Assembly: GCA_024642205.1 (NCBI GenBank)
Contig: JAHEBQ010000023.1
Span: 24,753-88,752 of the forward strand
Source of the DNA: Planctomycetaceae bacterium
GTDB lineage: Bacteria; Planctomycetota; Planctomycetia; Pirellulales; Pirellulaceae
DNA length: 64,000 nt
Direction of reading: 5' to 3'
The stretch's first letter is position 1. Each line of letters begins with the position of its first letter. This document shows positions 1 through 10,014 of the stretch, piece by piece. The position numbers and the translations under genes are program-made. The notes under the pieces were generated by a model. That model saw only the letters and a program-made list of their open reading frames with translations. It did no database searches and had not been told where the DNA came from.

Positions 1-490
1 CAGACCATTGTGGAACATTGCAGCGAGTTGCCTTCCACCCGTGATGAGCCACCATTCCGCGAAATGGAGCTTCGCCGGCGACGTTTCCCGTCAGTCGAAA
101 CTCCGTCGGGTCAAACGATGTGGGCGTTTCGAGCTGCGATCCGTCTTTGGCATCGGTCAATGGCACCAGCCCGAACATCCGATCGATCACTTTGCCGGAG
201 TCTCGTAATACATCCCGTGCAGCGGCACCGATCTGGGCGTCAGAATATTCATCCAGTGATTCACTGACAATGTCGAGGAATCGGGCTTCCCGTTGAAGGG
301 CCGCCAAGAGGCTGATCGCGTCGCTGCGAACGGGATCCGGATCAGGCTTCGGGCGAGTCGTGGTTACCTGCAGGTTTGGTTGTTCAATTCTTGGCTGAAG
401 TTCCCCATCCAACATCTTTTGAAACGAATCACTTAGCTCGCGGTCGAAAAGCAGCTTAAAAAAGGCCTGGGTGGCCGCAACAAGTCCCAT
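1..490 (-). CDS. DUF2760 domain protein, C-terminus cut by window edge
   Basis: An open frame runs from an ATG at 490 down to base 1 without a stop, giving 163 visible residues starting MGLVAATQAFFKLLFDRELS. The text resembles DUF2760, a planctomycete and proteobacterial family of unknown function that often sits beside Hsp70/DnaK-like genes (family knowledge). The visible part has an N-terminal helix, a Pro-rich linker (residues 40-52), a helical segment (DAISLLAALQREARFLDIVS, about 56-75) and the start of a beta-rich region (FRLTGNVAGEAPFRGMVAHHGW). The gene reads away from the PP2C gene, so the 456-bp spacer probably holds two divergent promoters. The remainder of the gene and any Hsp70 partner would be left of the window. 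Confidence 0.75.
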   Translation of the reverse strand, partial: MGLVAATQAFFKLLFDRELSDSFQKMLDGELQPRIEQPNLQVTTTRPKPDPDPVRSDAISLLAALQREARFLDIVSESLDEYSDAQIGAAARDVLRDSGKVIDRMFGLVPLTDAKDGSQLETPTSFDPTEFRLTGNVAGEAPFRGMVAHHGWKATRCNVPQWS

Positions 491-946
491 TGTCTGGCTT
501 TCATTTCATATTCAAAAACGCCTGTTTCAACCCTCATTCTAGTCTTTTTTTTGCAACTGGAAAATGTGGCCTTGGCTCAGGCAATCGTCGCCACTGTGTC
601 CCTACCCTGATTGACAGTCTCCCTGGAACGTGGGGCAAATCCGTCCGAATCCCGGTCATGGTTATGGATGGCTCGCAGTTTTGTTTTGTTTGATTCCATA
701 GTCCAATGGTGTCGAATCGAAACCGGAGGTAATGCGGATTCTGACGTCCCCAGAAACTTCCTACCTGGTAAGAAGGCATTTGTAAACGATCTGTAATCAA
801 TTAAACGATTTGTAATCAATCCCATGATCAGCGACAATTCAACCAGACCTCGACTGGATGGAAATTGGTTACACCGGTTGGGATGCGTTGAAGTGGATTC
901 GATGGAATCCTTGTGCGTCACAAGTTTTTCAAACAGGTCGGCCAAA
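491..946. other. divergent intergenic region
   Basis: Spacer between the leftward DUF2760 gene and the rightward PP2C gene. Short frames on both strands here show no recognisable domain. The only structure I see is the tandem 19-bp repeat at 783-820. An in-frame ATG at 824 could extend the PP2C protein by 41 residues, but that extension has no PP2C character. Confidence 0.5.
783..820. repeat. tandem 19-bp direct repeat upstream of PP2C gene
   Basis: Two adjacent copies of the same 19-mer: TAAACGATCTGTAATCAAT at 783-801 and TAAACGATTTGTAATCAAT at 802-820, one mismatch, no gap. They are AT-rich and lie 126 bp before the preferred PP2C start. Tandem direct sites of this size can bind a regulator dimer or oligomer; that role is inference. 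Confidence 0.6.
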
Positions 947-1837
947 ATGTCAAAACAGGAACAGGACACGCAGTTCGATGCCCGCGGCAATTTCAAGCAA
1001 GGTTTTTTTGTTTCCAAGGGAAGCGAGTATCAGGTCGGACTGGTGGCGGATTCTCACTTGGGCAAGAAACGCCGCCGAAATGAAGATCACTTTGCCGTTT
1101 TTCGCAGAACCCGAACGTGCGAGATGTTGATCAGTAATCTGCCATCGGACGACGTGGCCGATGTCGAAAGCGAAACCTATGGGTTGCTGGTAGCCGATGG
1201 AATGGGAGGGGCTGAGTTCGGAGATTTCGCTTCCCAGTTGGCAATCGAGACGATTTTTCAAGCGAGCGGTTTGGCGACAAGCTGGGTCATGAAATTCAAA
1301 GACCTGGATTCACAAAGCATTAGAGAAAGGACTGCGGCCTATGTCGATCGAATTCAAGAGGCCTTTCGCCACTACGGTTCTATTGACCTGGACAAAAACC
1401 GCATGGGCACCACGCTGACCGCAGCCTACATGATTCCGCCGCATGTCATTATTTCGAACATCGGTGATTCAAGGGCCTACCTGTACAGCAAAGGGATTTT
1501 GACCCAGCTTACGCGAGATCAGACACTGGCCCAATCGTTGATCGATGCCGGTGCCGCCAGAGGAGCCGTTAGTGGACTGCATCATGTGCTGGTCAACAGC
1601 CTTGGTGGCAGGAAAGATCATGTTGATGCTGACGTACTTCATGTTGAAATGACGTCCGGCGATCGCATTTTGCTGTGTACGGACGGATTAAGTGATATGG
1701 TCGATGATGAAAAGATCGCTGCTGCCTTGACGGAGGACAGTTTGCAAACGTCTTGCGACGAGCTGATCGATATGGCTCTTGAAGCCGGCGGACGAGATAA
1801 TATCACGCTGATAATCGGAGAGATAACTGCAACTTGA
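947..1837 (+). CDS. PP2C-family protein serine/threonine phosphatase
   Basis: A 296-residue cytosolic phosphatase that would remove phosphate from Ser/Thr residues, the expected counterpart of the Hanks-type kinases common in planctomycetes. The PP2C motifs occur in order: KKRRRNEDHF, a metal-binding ADGMGG, GTTLTAAY, IGDSRAYLY, LTRDQTL, LLCTDGLSDMV and the C-terminal GGRDNITLII; the acidic metal-coordinating residues (NED, DGMGG, TDG, DN) are all present. Length is normal for a stand-alone bacterial PP2C catalytic domain. I chose ATG 947 (MSKQEQ) because the 41 residues gained from ATG 824 show no domain. Neither start has a strong ribosome-binding site. It is monocistronic, with no transmembrane segment. 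Confidence 0.9.
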   Translation: MSKQEQDTQFDARGNFKQGFFVSKGSEYQVGLVADSHLGKKRRRNEDHFAVFRRTRTCEMLISNLPSDDVADVESETYGLLVADGMGGAEFGDFASQLAIETIFQASGLATSWVMKFKDLDSQSIRERTAAYVDRIQEAFRHYGSIDLDKNRMGTTLTAAYMIPPHVIISNIGDSRAYLYSKGILTQLTRDQTLAQSLIDAGAARGAVSGLHHVLVNSLGGRKDHVDADVLHVEMTSGDRILLCTDGLSDMVDDEKIAAALTEDSLQTSCDELIDMALEAGGRDNITLIIGEITAT

Positions 1838-2784
1838 AAAATGCGCCAATTGAACACAGGAAAATCATGAGTTCAACTGTTCGGTCGCGATCAGGCGGTT
1901 GAATTAACGGGGAGAAAAATCCGACTTCGGTTTGTTACCGCTCCGTCACGCGCGTTATGCGAATAGGTTTTCAACCATGTGGGTAGTTCTGATTGATCGT
2001 TTCGCCCGGGCAATACAGTTTCGCGTTTGTCTGGCCGAACAACCGGTTCACCGCAATCGCGTACGTGGGAATCGGTGCCACCCCTCTGGGTTTTTCGCCG
2101 CCAAGTGATATTCGCGGCCGGTCTTGAAGTCGATGACATTCCCGTTTCACAGGTGAAATAGAGGTGATTCCATAGTGCAACCGCCGAGGTGGAAAACGTG
2201 TAATTTCCTGGTGTCGCGCGTGGCCAATGAACCAGATTACCCGTTGTCGCATTTCGGACCCCAAACGACCGATGTCATTACAAGTGGGCAGTAAATCGTC
2301 CACTGCGGTCGGGTCGGAATATTGGAACCGTCATGAGGTTGTCGTCAGTCGATTCCGGCTGGCAATGACCTGGTGTCTTTGTCGGTGTGAGATTATCAAT
2401 GGCAAAAATTCTGAATGTATAGGCAACGGAGCGGCCGTGGCCATGAGTCAAGTAGATTAACCCGTATGCAAATAATGGCGTCCCATGAAATGGCAAGACA
2501 ACTGTTCGGGGACGCGAATTTCATGCTCGTTTGTTTCCCGCCGGGTCGACATGTGCTAGAGTAAGTCCGATTGATTCGAACAGGTCGGTTATATTACCGG
2601 GATTCCAACCGGCTTGTTGCTCCTGTCAACAGTTGAATTGCTGAACAGGTTTTGCCATTGAAGCTTCAATTATTCACATTTGGATGATTTAAACCTGGCA
2701 GTGACAAATCGTTGTCAAGTTGATTCGTGGGGTTTTGATTTTGAAGTCAACCGTCAACTAATGCCTGATAAAAATAGAGCAGCA
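1838..2784. other. about 950-bp region without a recognised gene
   Basis: Frames up to 110 codons exist on both strands (minus 1971-2303, plus 2227-2460), but none has a recognisable domain, a credible ribosome-binding site or coding-like codon usage. It could be promoter plus degraded sequence. Nothing else recognised. Confidence 0.4.
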
Positions 2785-3630
2785 ATGAATTACTTTCTCC
2801 TGCGACGGTGCGTTTTCCAATGCTGTTCAATCCTGTTAATGTTGACTTGTATGACCCGATTTTCGCAGGCTCAGTTCATCATAGCGCATCGCGGAGCATC
2901 AAATGATGCTCCGGAAAACACCCTGGCGGCGTTTCGTTTGGCATGGACACAGGGCGCCGACGGCATCGAAGGTGATTATTATCTTTCCCGTGACGGGCAC
3001 GTGGTCTGTATTCATGACGACACGACCAAGCGAACCGCAGGGATTGACTTGAAGGTCGCCGAATCGACGCTGGAGGATCTGAGGAAACTCGATGTGGGCC
3101 GCTGGAAAGACAGGCAATTTGCCGGTGAGCGGATTCCGACGTTGCAGGAAGTGGTTGACACGGTCCCGTTGGGCAAACGAATCGTAATCGAACTCAAGAC
3201 TGGGCCGGAGATTGTTGCTCCGATGCAGGAAGTTCTCCAGGCGTCCAGTCTGAAGCCGTCCCAGGTTCTTGTGATCAGTTTTGATGAAAACACGATTGCT
3301 GAATCGAAACGCCTCCGGCCGGACATTCAAGCCCATTGGCTCACGGGATACAAGCCCAAGGATGACGTCGGCCCCTGGACGCCAACCGTCGAGCAAATTG
3401 CGGAAACCGTCCGTCGAATCGGTGCCGACGGAGTGGGCAGTCAGGCTCGGCGGAGCGTCCTGAGTGGGGAATTCATCCGGTCACTCAACATGGGAGGCGT
3501 CAAGGAATTCCACGTTTGGACCGTCGATGACGCAACAGATGCCCGGTATTATCAGTCGCTTGGAGCGGTCGGCATCACTACCAATCTGCCGGGAGTAATT
3601 CGAGCCGAACTGAACCAGAAATTTCCGTGA
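2785..3630 (+). CDS. exported glycerophosphodiester phosphodiesterase
   Basis: A 281-residue GDPD-family enzyme that hydrolyses glycerophosphodiesters to glycerol-3-phosphate and an alcohol. From ATG 2785 it begins with a signal peptide (MNYFLLRRC, hydrophobic core, cleavage after FSQA) and enters the catalytic TIM barrel directly: IIAHRGAS with catalytic His35, APENTLAAF, the metal-binding GADGIEGD, and CIHDDTTKRT. Upstream in-frame ATGs at 2680 and 2761 would bury the signal peptide, so 2785 is preferred. The C-terminal EFHVWTVDD and GITTNLPG blocks match the barrel end of bacterial GDPD proteins. It lies 139 bp before glpK and glpF on the same strand, which fits scavenging of phospholipid head groups into the glycerol-3-phosphate pool. 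Confidence 0.9.
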   Translation: MNYFLLRRCVFQCCSILLMLTCMTRFSQAQFIIAHRGASNDAPENTLAAFRLAWTQGADGIEGDYYLSRDGHVVCIHDDTTKRTAGIDLKVAESTLEDLRKLDVGRWKDRQFAGERIPTLQEVVDTVPLGKRIVIELKTGPEIVAPMQEVLQASSLKPSQVLVISFDENTIAESKRLRPDIQAHWLTGYKPKDDVGPWTPTVEQIAETVRRIGADGVGSQARRSVLSGEFIRSLNMGGVKEFHVWTVDDATDARYYQSLGAVGITTNLPGVIRAELNQKFP

Positions 3631-3769
3631 CAACGTTTACGTTAATCGTTAGGCTGGTCTGATTCAAGACTTTCTGGCTCAAACGGTTTCGAGGCGTTGG
3701 GAAATCGAAATCGGCATTACGGGCCGGGAATTTGCTTAACCGTTTTCTTTTCACGGATCAAGGGTGATC

Positions 3770-5260
3770 ATGTCGTACATTCTTGCGTTGGACCAAGGCA
3801 CGACCAGTTCCCGCGCCATTGTCTTTGACAAACACGGCAGTATTGCAGGCGTCGCTCAGCAAGAGTTCAAACAGCACTTTCCTCGACCCGGCTGGGTTGA
3901 ACATGACGCCATGGAGATTTGGCAAACCCAACTCCGAGTGATGAATGATGTGATCCGGCAAGGGGGATTTGCGCCTCAGGACATCGCTGCCATTGGGATT
4001 ACGAATCAACGTGAAACTACCGTGGTTTGGGATCGCAAATCGGGACAACCGATTTGCCACGCCATCGTCTGGCAGGATCGTCGCACGGCATCGCGCTGCG
4101 ACGAACTCAAGTCTGCTGGTCACGCGGACGCGATTCGGCACAAAACAGGGCTCATTCTGGACGCCTATTTTTCCGGTACAAAGGTTCAGTGGATTCTTGA
4201 CAATGTTGAGGGAGCACGCGACCGCGCACAACGGGGTGAGTTGGCGTTTGGGACAATCGACAGTTGGTTGGTCTGGAATTTGACAGGCGGAAAAGTCCAC
4301 ATCACGGATGTTTCCAATGCCTCGCGTACATTGCTTTACAATATTCATACGGGCGAATGGGACGAAGAGTTAATAACGATGCTGGATGTTCCGGCCGCAA
4401 TGCTGCCCAGAGTTTGCAGTTCGAGTGAAATTTACGGTCGCACGGCCGGTTCGCAGACTCTCCCCGAAGTGCCGATTGCCGGAATTGCCGGCGACCAACA
4501 GGCCGCTCTGTTCGGGCAAATGTGTACTCAACCAGGGATGGTCAAAAACACTTACGGGACAGGCTGTTTCATGTTGATGAATACCGGGAACCAGGCGATT
4601 GAGTCAAAAAACAACCTGTTGACGACGGTCGCCTGGAAGATCGGCGACGAAACAGAGTACGCTTTGGAAGGCAGCATTTTTGTTGCCGGTGCTGTTGTGC
4701 AATGGTTGCGGGACGGCTTGGGGTTGATCAATTCGTCGGAAGAAGTCGAAGCCCTGGCTGAATCGGTCCCGGATAATGGCGACGTTTATATCGTCCCGGC
4801 CTTTGCCGGCTTGGGCGCTCCCCATTGGGATCCGTATGCGAGAGGCTTGATGATCGGGATTACGCGGGGTACCAACAAGGCACATGTTGCCCGGGCGGCG
4901 ATTGAAGGGATCGCTTTCCAGGTTGCTGATGTTCTCGACGCCATGCAATCGGATTCCGGGATTTCGTTGTCGGAATTGAGAGTCGATGGAGGCGCTTCGG
5001 CAAACAATCTACTGATGCAGTTTCAGGCCGATCTGATGGGTGTCCCTGTCATTCGCCCAAGCGTGCTGGAGACAACTGCACTGGGCGTCGCGTACCTGGC
5101 CGGACTTGCGGTCGGGTTTTGGAAAGACCTCGATGAAATCTCCCATCAATGGCAGATCGATAGGAAGTTCACACCGAACATTCCGGTCGAGAAAGTTGAA
5201 ACATTGAAACGCGGTTGGCAAAAAGCACTCGACCGTTCCCGAGGGTGGACGGAAACCTAG
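3770..5260 (+). CDS. glpK: glycerol kinase
   Basis: A 496-residue cytosolic FGGY-family kinase phosphorylating glycerol to sn-glycerol-3-phosphate with ATP. Signatures seen: N-terminal phosphate-binding [50 protein letters not shown], the [13 protein letters not shown] and TYGTGCFML blocks, and the ATPase motif [18 protein letters not shown] near the C-terminus. Length is the usual size. A GTG at 3764 is in frame, but ATG 3770 is preferred because AAGGG at 3760-3764 then sits at a sensible spacing. glpF follows 80 bp downstream, so uptake and phosphorylation are probably co-transcribed, with phosphorylation trapping the glycerol that GlpF admits. Confidence 0.96.
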   Translation: MSYILALDQGTTSSRAIVFDKHGSIAGVAQQEFKQHFPRPGWVEHDAMEIWQTQLRVMNDVIRQGGFAPQDIAAIGITNQRETTVVWDRKSGQPICHAIVWQDRRTASRCDELKSAGHADAIRHKTGLILDAYFSGTKVQWILDNVEGARDRAQRGELAFGTIDSWLVWNLTGGKVHITDVSNASRTLLYNIHTGEWDEELITMLDVPAAMLPRVCSSSEIYGRTAGSQTLPEVPIAGIAGDQQAALFGQMCTQPGMVKNTYGTGCFMLMNTGNQAIESKNNLLTTVAWKIGDETEYALEGSIFVAGAVVQWLRDGLGLINSSEEVEALAESVPDNGDVYIVPAFAGLGAPHWDPYARGLMIGITRGTNKAHVARAAIEGIAFQVADVLDAMQSDSGISLSELRVDGGASANNLLMQFQADLMGVPVIRPSVLETTALGVAYLAGLAVGFWKDLDEISHQWQIDRKFTPNIPVEKVETLKRGWQKALDRSRGWTET

Positions 5261-5340
5261 GCCGTAATTCCACTCGTTCAATTCGGGGATTTCAAAACCG
5301 TCCTTGTTCAAACTCGATCGCTCCAACAGGAAACCTGAAA

Positions 5341-6072
5341 ATGCCACTTGAACCCTACAGTCCAGTGCAGTTGTTTATCGCAGAATTTGTTGGAACGATG
5401 CTGCTGATCCTGTTGGGTAATGGCGTTGTCGCCAACGTGGTCTTGAAGAACACCAAAGGAGAAAACGCCGGATGGATCGTGATTGCCTTGGGGTGGGGAA
5501 TGGCTGTTTTTGTTGCCGTCTTTTGTGTTGCCAATGTGAGCGGTGCTCACATCAATCCAGCCGTCACTCTGGGATTGGCTGTGGCAGGAAAGCTCGAATG
5601 GAATTTGGTGCCGATATACGTGATCGCTCAGTTTGGGGGAGCAATATTGGGAGCGTTACTCGTCTGGGTGATGTATGTTGACCATTTTTCGATCACCAAA
5701 GATCCCGAGTCGCAGATGGCCGCTTTTTGTACGTCTCCCGCAATTCGTCGACCTCTGGTGAACCTGGTGTCCGAGATCATCGGCACCACAGTTCTGGTTT
5801 ATGCCGTGCTGCATATCATGTCTCCCGAGGGAGGGCTCGGCTCCCTCGATGCACTCCCTGTGGGCCTGCTGGTTCTGGCAATTGGGCTTTCATTGGGTGG
5901 CACGACGGGCTACGCAATCAACCCGGCTCGCGATCTGAGCCCGCGACTCATGCACCAGATACTTCCCATTCCAGGCAAACGGGACAGCGACTGGTCATAC
6001 GCCTGGATACCGGTCGTCGGCCCGATCATTGGAGGCGCGCTGGCTGCACTTTGCTACTACGCTGTTGGATAA
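5341..6072 (+). CDS. glpF: glycerol facilitator, aquaglyceroporin
   Basis: A 243-residue MIP-family channel with about six membrane helices and the two half-helix motifs. The first is HINPAVTLGLA (Asn72); the second is AINPARDLSPR (Asn194, with Asp198 after NPAR). The NPARD form, with Asp following Arg, is typical of glycerol-conducting rather than water-specific channels (family knowledge). ATG 5341 has an AGGAAA about 10 bp upstream; the longer frame from 5215 overlaps glpK and adds nothing hydrophobic. Position directly after glpK supports glycerol as substrate. The protein would sit in the cytoplasmic membrane. Confidence 0.94.
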   Translation: MPLEPYSPVQLFIAEFVGTMLLILLGNGVVANVVLKNTKGENAGWIVIALGWGMAVFVAVFCVANVSGAHINPAVTLGLAVAGKLEWNLVPIYVIAQFGGAILGALLVWVMYVDHFSITKDPESQMAAFCTSPAIRRPLVNLVSEIIGTTVLVYAVLHIMSPEGGLGSLDALPVGLLVLAIGLSLGGTTGYAINPARDLSPRLMHQILPIPGKRDSDWSYAWIPVVGPIIGGALAALCYYAVG

Positions 6073-6384
6073 CATCTACAGATCTTGAATCTTGGATGGA
6101 TGACAATCCCAATTGATGATAAATGGACGATTTTCGGCTTGTCAGACTGGATTCAGGTCAACCTGGGCGAGTGTCATGATTTCCCTCTCGTACCGGGAAT
6201 TGCCTTTGGATAGCACAATTCGAATGTGTCGACATCGATGGCAGAAAAAACTGTCCGGTTTCCGGGTTGGTAACACGATAAGTGGTGGCTGGAATGTTTA
6301 CTTTCCGACGGTTCTTATTATCCTTGGTGGGTCGAATCCGACAGTTCCGAGTGTCCATTTTATGCGTCATTATACGGGTAATTC
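6073..6384. other. intergenic spacer before the large peptidase gene
   Basis: 312 bp with no coding frame I can support. Presumably contains the promoter of the peptidase gene; no clear operator, riboswitch or terminator seen. Confidence 0.4.
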
Positions 6385-9300
6385 ATGTCACCTCCAATTC
6401 GCTCTTCAAAATACCGGGATCGTTTCACATACAACATTCTAGAGCCCCGACGGGTTCTTGCTTCCGCCGTTGACTTGGTCATTCCGGCGCTACCGGAGTC
6501 CAACTATTTTTTGGAGAACGCAAAACAGGAATCGGTTGCCCGCGAATATGTGGCTGCGAACACGGACGTCGCGATACTCGAATCTGGATTCATCGATTTG
6601 GAGCTGGTTGAGATTCAACACGGATTGGCCACAACGGTCACGCGGTTTCAACAGACAATTCAGGGTATACCTGTCGTTGATGCGTATGTCACGACGATCC
6701 AGGGACCCGATGGAGATTTCCTGCTAATTCATGATCAAAGATTTCGCGGCACGATCGGTGATGCAACGCCACAGCGGCTGATCGATTTTTCGGCTACGGA
6801 AAAAGTCGCATTGGAATTTGCCGGCGCGTACTCCACGTTTGCTCCTTCCCGCGGAGAGCTGGTCTGGCTTCCCGGCCAAAACAACGTTGCCGCACAGGTC
6901 TGGCAGATGACCGTTTTCGGCGTAACACCGGAAACCCATGGCGATTTTTTGACTTTCGTCGACGTGGAAACTGGAAAGGTCCTGTCCCAGGAGAATCGAA
7001 TTTCGCATTTGAATGGGACTGGAAAAGTCTTTTTCCCCAATCCGTATCAGACGCAGGGTAGCGGAACGGACTTGACGGACCGCGGAGATGCAAATAACAC
7101 AGCCCTCAGCAATCAACGGGTCAGCGTAACATTGGAGGGCTTGGACAGTGGAACTGGTTTTTTGAATGGCGAATTCGTCAACCTGTCCTCGCTCAATAGC
7201 CCGAATTTGACGGATGTCGATGCGAACGAACCAACTCGAAATTACGATTACACACGCGACGACGACCGATTTGAGCAAGTAGTGATTTATCACACGGTCG
7301 ATCAAATCAATCGCTATTTTCACTTGTTGGGTTTTGATGACGACGCGGGTGTGGCCAATGGAATTCGGGATTTCGCGACACTGGCAAACGCGCATTGGTA
7401 CACCAGCGACAATGCGTTTTACTCCACTGGCGACGATGCCATACATTTTGGAGATGGCGGAGTAGACGATGGTGAAGATGGGGATGTCATCGCTCACGAA
7501 TACGGTCACGCCGTTCAGCACGATCAAAACGCTTCCTGGGGAGGCGGTGAAATGGGCGCCATGGGCGAGGGTTTTGGCGATTACCTCGCAGCCAGTTTTT
7601 TTCAGACAGTGGGCGACTCGACCTACCTTTCCAACCATGCCGCAGCCGTCGCTGAATGGGACGCGGTAAGCTACAGCAGCGCTAATCCGCCGAATTTGCG
7701 TCGCGTTGATGGAAACAAGGTTTACCCAGTCGATCTGAACGGCGAAGTACATTCGGACGGAGAAATCTGGTCCAGGGCACTTTGGGATATCAACCAGACG
7801 GTTGGGTCAGCGGTGGCGGACCGGATTATTCTGGAATCGCATTTTATGCTGCCTGCCAACTCTTCGATGGTTACGGCCGCCGAAATGATCTTGTTGGCAG
7901 ACCAGAATATCAACTCGGGAGCAAATGCGTCCGTGATTCGTCAAGCGTTCGAGGATCGTGGCATTCTTGAACCACCAGAGACAATTGGAACGGTGACGCT
8001 TGACAAGTCCGTATATTCCGTTGGTGATATGATCACGATAACGGTCAAGGATGGAAACGGTCCGGCGACCATTCCGGTGTCGATCACGAGCTCAAATGGT
8101 GACTCCGAGTCGTTGACGTTGACCGGAAACTCCGGTGTTTACATCGGCATGTTGACGACGATTGCTGGAACGCCGACCGCCGGTGACAGTCAACTTCAAG
8201 CGGCGCTGGGTGACACATTTACCGTCACCTATCAGGATGCGGACGATGGAAATGGAAATGGCGTGACCGCGACGGACACTGGCGTATTTGCCGATGTCAC
8301 TGAGTACACAGCGAATGATGTTCCCATCAACATTACCGACAACACCACCATCCGTTCGACCATTACGGTCCCCGATTCCGGAAACCTGCTGGACATCGAT
8401 TTGCAATTGAACATTACCCACACGTGGGATGGCGACCTGACAGGGATTTTAACGGCACCCAATGGTGAGCAGATCACGCTGTTCGCCAGAATTGGCAGCA
8501 GTGGTAACGACTATGCTGACACTCTGTTTGACGACGATGCCAGCCAGTCGATCTCCAACGGATCTCCGCCCTATTCCGGAGTTTTCCGGCCGGCGGAGAG
8601 TTTTGCGGCACTCGACGGTATTTCGATTACGGGCGACTGGATCCTTTCAATTACCGACAGCGCTAACTTGGACACAGGCAAACTCAACTCTTGGTCCCTG
8701 TTTATCACAGTTGAACCGAATCCTTCCATCGGTCCGGTGACCGACGCGAACGGTGCCAACGACCAAGTCGCGGAAAATGCTGCAATTGGTTCAACTGTCG
8801 GAATTACGGCCTCGGCGGCTGACCCCGGTGATACCGTGACCTATGAATTGACCGATAATGCTGGCGGACGATTTGAAATCAATACCAATAGCGGCGTCGT
8901 TACGGTCGCCGGTATGCTGGACTATGAAACTGCAATCAGCCATTTGATCGACGTCAAAGCAACGAGTTCGGATGGGACTTTTAGTCTGAAGACATTTTCG
9001 ATCGCGATCTCGAACGTGAACGACGCTGTGATAAGAACGCGACAGCTGTTCTATGACAATTCCAGTTTCGATGGTTCGGACAATTTTGATGCGGTAGCAA
9101 CTGATAAACAGTTCCTGGTCGAAGGTCAGTCGGCCAAGTTTGAAAACTACTCGTCTTACTGGCTGGGAATCAACGGGTTAGCGCTGGAAGTCAACGACTT
9201 GAACACGACTCCAACGCTTGCCAGTATCGGGAACTTCTTTGCATTCAAAGTCGGTAACGATGATACGCCGGGGGATTGGGCGACTGCACCCGCGCCAAGC

Positions 9301-9960
9301 AGCGTGGTGTTCCAGGAAAATGTCGACATCATTGGAACGGATCGGGTGTTTTTGACCTGGAATGACAATGCCATCGAAAATGAGTGGCTGCAAATAACAG
9401 TCCTTTCTGGTGCGGTTTCAGGTCTTGCGGCACCGGACGTATTTTACTTCGGAAGCGTGATTGGCGAGACCGGCAACGACCCGAGTAACGCAATTGTTAA
9501 CGGTCTGGATTTGGCGTTTACGCGATTCAATCAGACAGGTTTTGGCAGTTCAGACATTGATAACGACTACGATTTCAACCGTGATGGACGAGTGAACGGG
9601 ATTGACATTGCAATTGCCCGGGCAAATCAATCTGGATTTACGGTGGTCAAGCTGATCACGCCAGGTGCGAACAAGAACAAGGGGATCAGTATCCCAAGCC
9701 AGTTCAATTCCGTGTCGGATTCGGCGACCGACAGCAAAGTTGATCAAGCAATCGAATTGGATCAACGCAAACGGCAAAAACAGCTGGTTGAACCAGGCTT
9801 GACTACGTCGTTGACTCTCATCGGCAGCCAAGTTGACGACAAGCGACCTCTGGTTACGTTGGCGTCCACGGATCGAGTCGATGATCTTTCTGGCGAACGA
9901 ACCAAATTGAATTTTTCGTTGGACAACGTGTTTGAAAAATTCGATATTCCGTTGATCTGA
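6385..9960 (+). CDS. exported M36/fungalysin-like metallopeptidase with P-domain, cadherin-like and dockerin modules
   Basis: An 1191-residue multidomain surface protein. The N-terminus carries the planctomycete motif ILEPRRVLAS in place of a classic signal peptide. Residues about 40-210 resemble an FTP/PepSY-type propeptide. The zinc site is HEYGH (371-375) with the probable third ligand Glu395 in GEGFGDY, as in M36/M4-like gluzincins. Residues about 645-770 resemble a proprotein-convertase P-domain (VPINITDNTTIRSTI, ITGDWILSITD). About 787-885 is a cadherin-like repeat ending IAISNVNDA. Near 1038-1085 a type I dockerin pair is visible (DIDNDYDFNRDGRVNGIDIA). It should be secreted or cell-attached and digest protein outside the cell. 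The peptidase subfamily is uncertain; the zinc motif and domain order are clear. Confidence 0.85.
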   Translation: MSPPIRSSKYRDRFTYNILEPRRVLASAVDLVIPALPESNYFLENAKQESVAREYVAANTDVAILESGFIDLELVEIQHGLATTVTRFQQTIQGIPVVDAYVTTIQGPDGDFLLIHDQRFRGTIGDATPQRLIDFSATEKVALEFAGAYSTFAPSRGELVWLPGQNNVAAQVWQMTVFGVTPETHGDFLTFVDVETGKVLSQENRISHLNGTGKVFFPNPYQTQGSGTDLTDRGDANNTALSNQRVSVTLEGLDSGTGFLNGEFVNLSSLNSPNLTDVDANEPTRNYDYTRDDDRFEQVVIYHTVDQINRYFHLLGFDDDAGVANGIRDFATLANAHWYTSDNAFYSTGDDAIHFGDGGVDDGEDGDVIAHEYGHAVQHDQNASWGGGEMGAMGEGFGDYLAASFFQTVGDSTYLSNHAAAVAEWDAVSYSSANPPNLRRVDGNKVYPVDLNGEVHSDGEIWSRALWDINQTVGSAVADRIILESHFMLPANSSMVTAAEMILLADQNINSGANASVIRQAFEDRGILEPPETIGTVTLDKSVYSVGDMITITVKDGNGPATIPVSITSSNGDSESLTLTGNSGVYIGMLTTIAGTPTAGDSQLQAALGDTFTVTYQDADDGNGNGVTATDTGVFADVTEYTANDVPINITDNTTIRSTITVPDSGNLLDIDLQLNITHTWDGDLTGILTAPNGEQITLFARIGSSGNDYADTLFDDDASQSISNGSPPYSGVFRPAESFAALDGISITGDWILSITDSANLDTGKLNSWSLFITVEPNPSIGPVTDANGANDQVAENAAIGSTVGITASAADPGDTVTYELTDNAGGRFEINTNSGVVTVAGMLDYETAISHLIDVKATSSDGTFSLKTFSIAISNVNDAVIRTRQLFYDNSSFDGSDNFDAVATDKQFLVEGQSAKFENYSSYWLGINGLALEVNDLNTTPTLASIGNFFAFKVGNDDTPGDWATAPAPSSVVFQENVDIIGTDRVFLTWNDNAIENEWLQITVLSGAVSGLAAPDVFYFGSVIGETGNDPSNAIVNGLDLAFTRFNQTGFGSSDIDNDYDFNRDGRVNGIDIAIARANQSGFTVVKLITPGANKNKGISIPSQFNSVSDSATDSKVDQAIELDQRKRQKQLVEPGLTTSLTLIGSQVDDKRPLVTLASTDRVDDLSGERTKLNFSLDNVFEKFDIPLI

Positions 9961-10014
9961 AACTATGGGTCGACGGCGGAATAATGCCACCCAAACGTAG
10001 CGACGAAATAGGCC

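Noticed and set aside
6724..7752. 342-codon minus-strand frame antisense to the M36-like gene
   Set aside because: It is a shadow: no domain, and the plus strand has clear peptidase motifs throughout.
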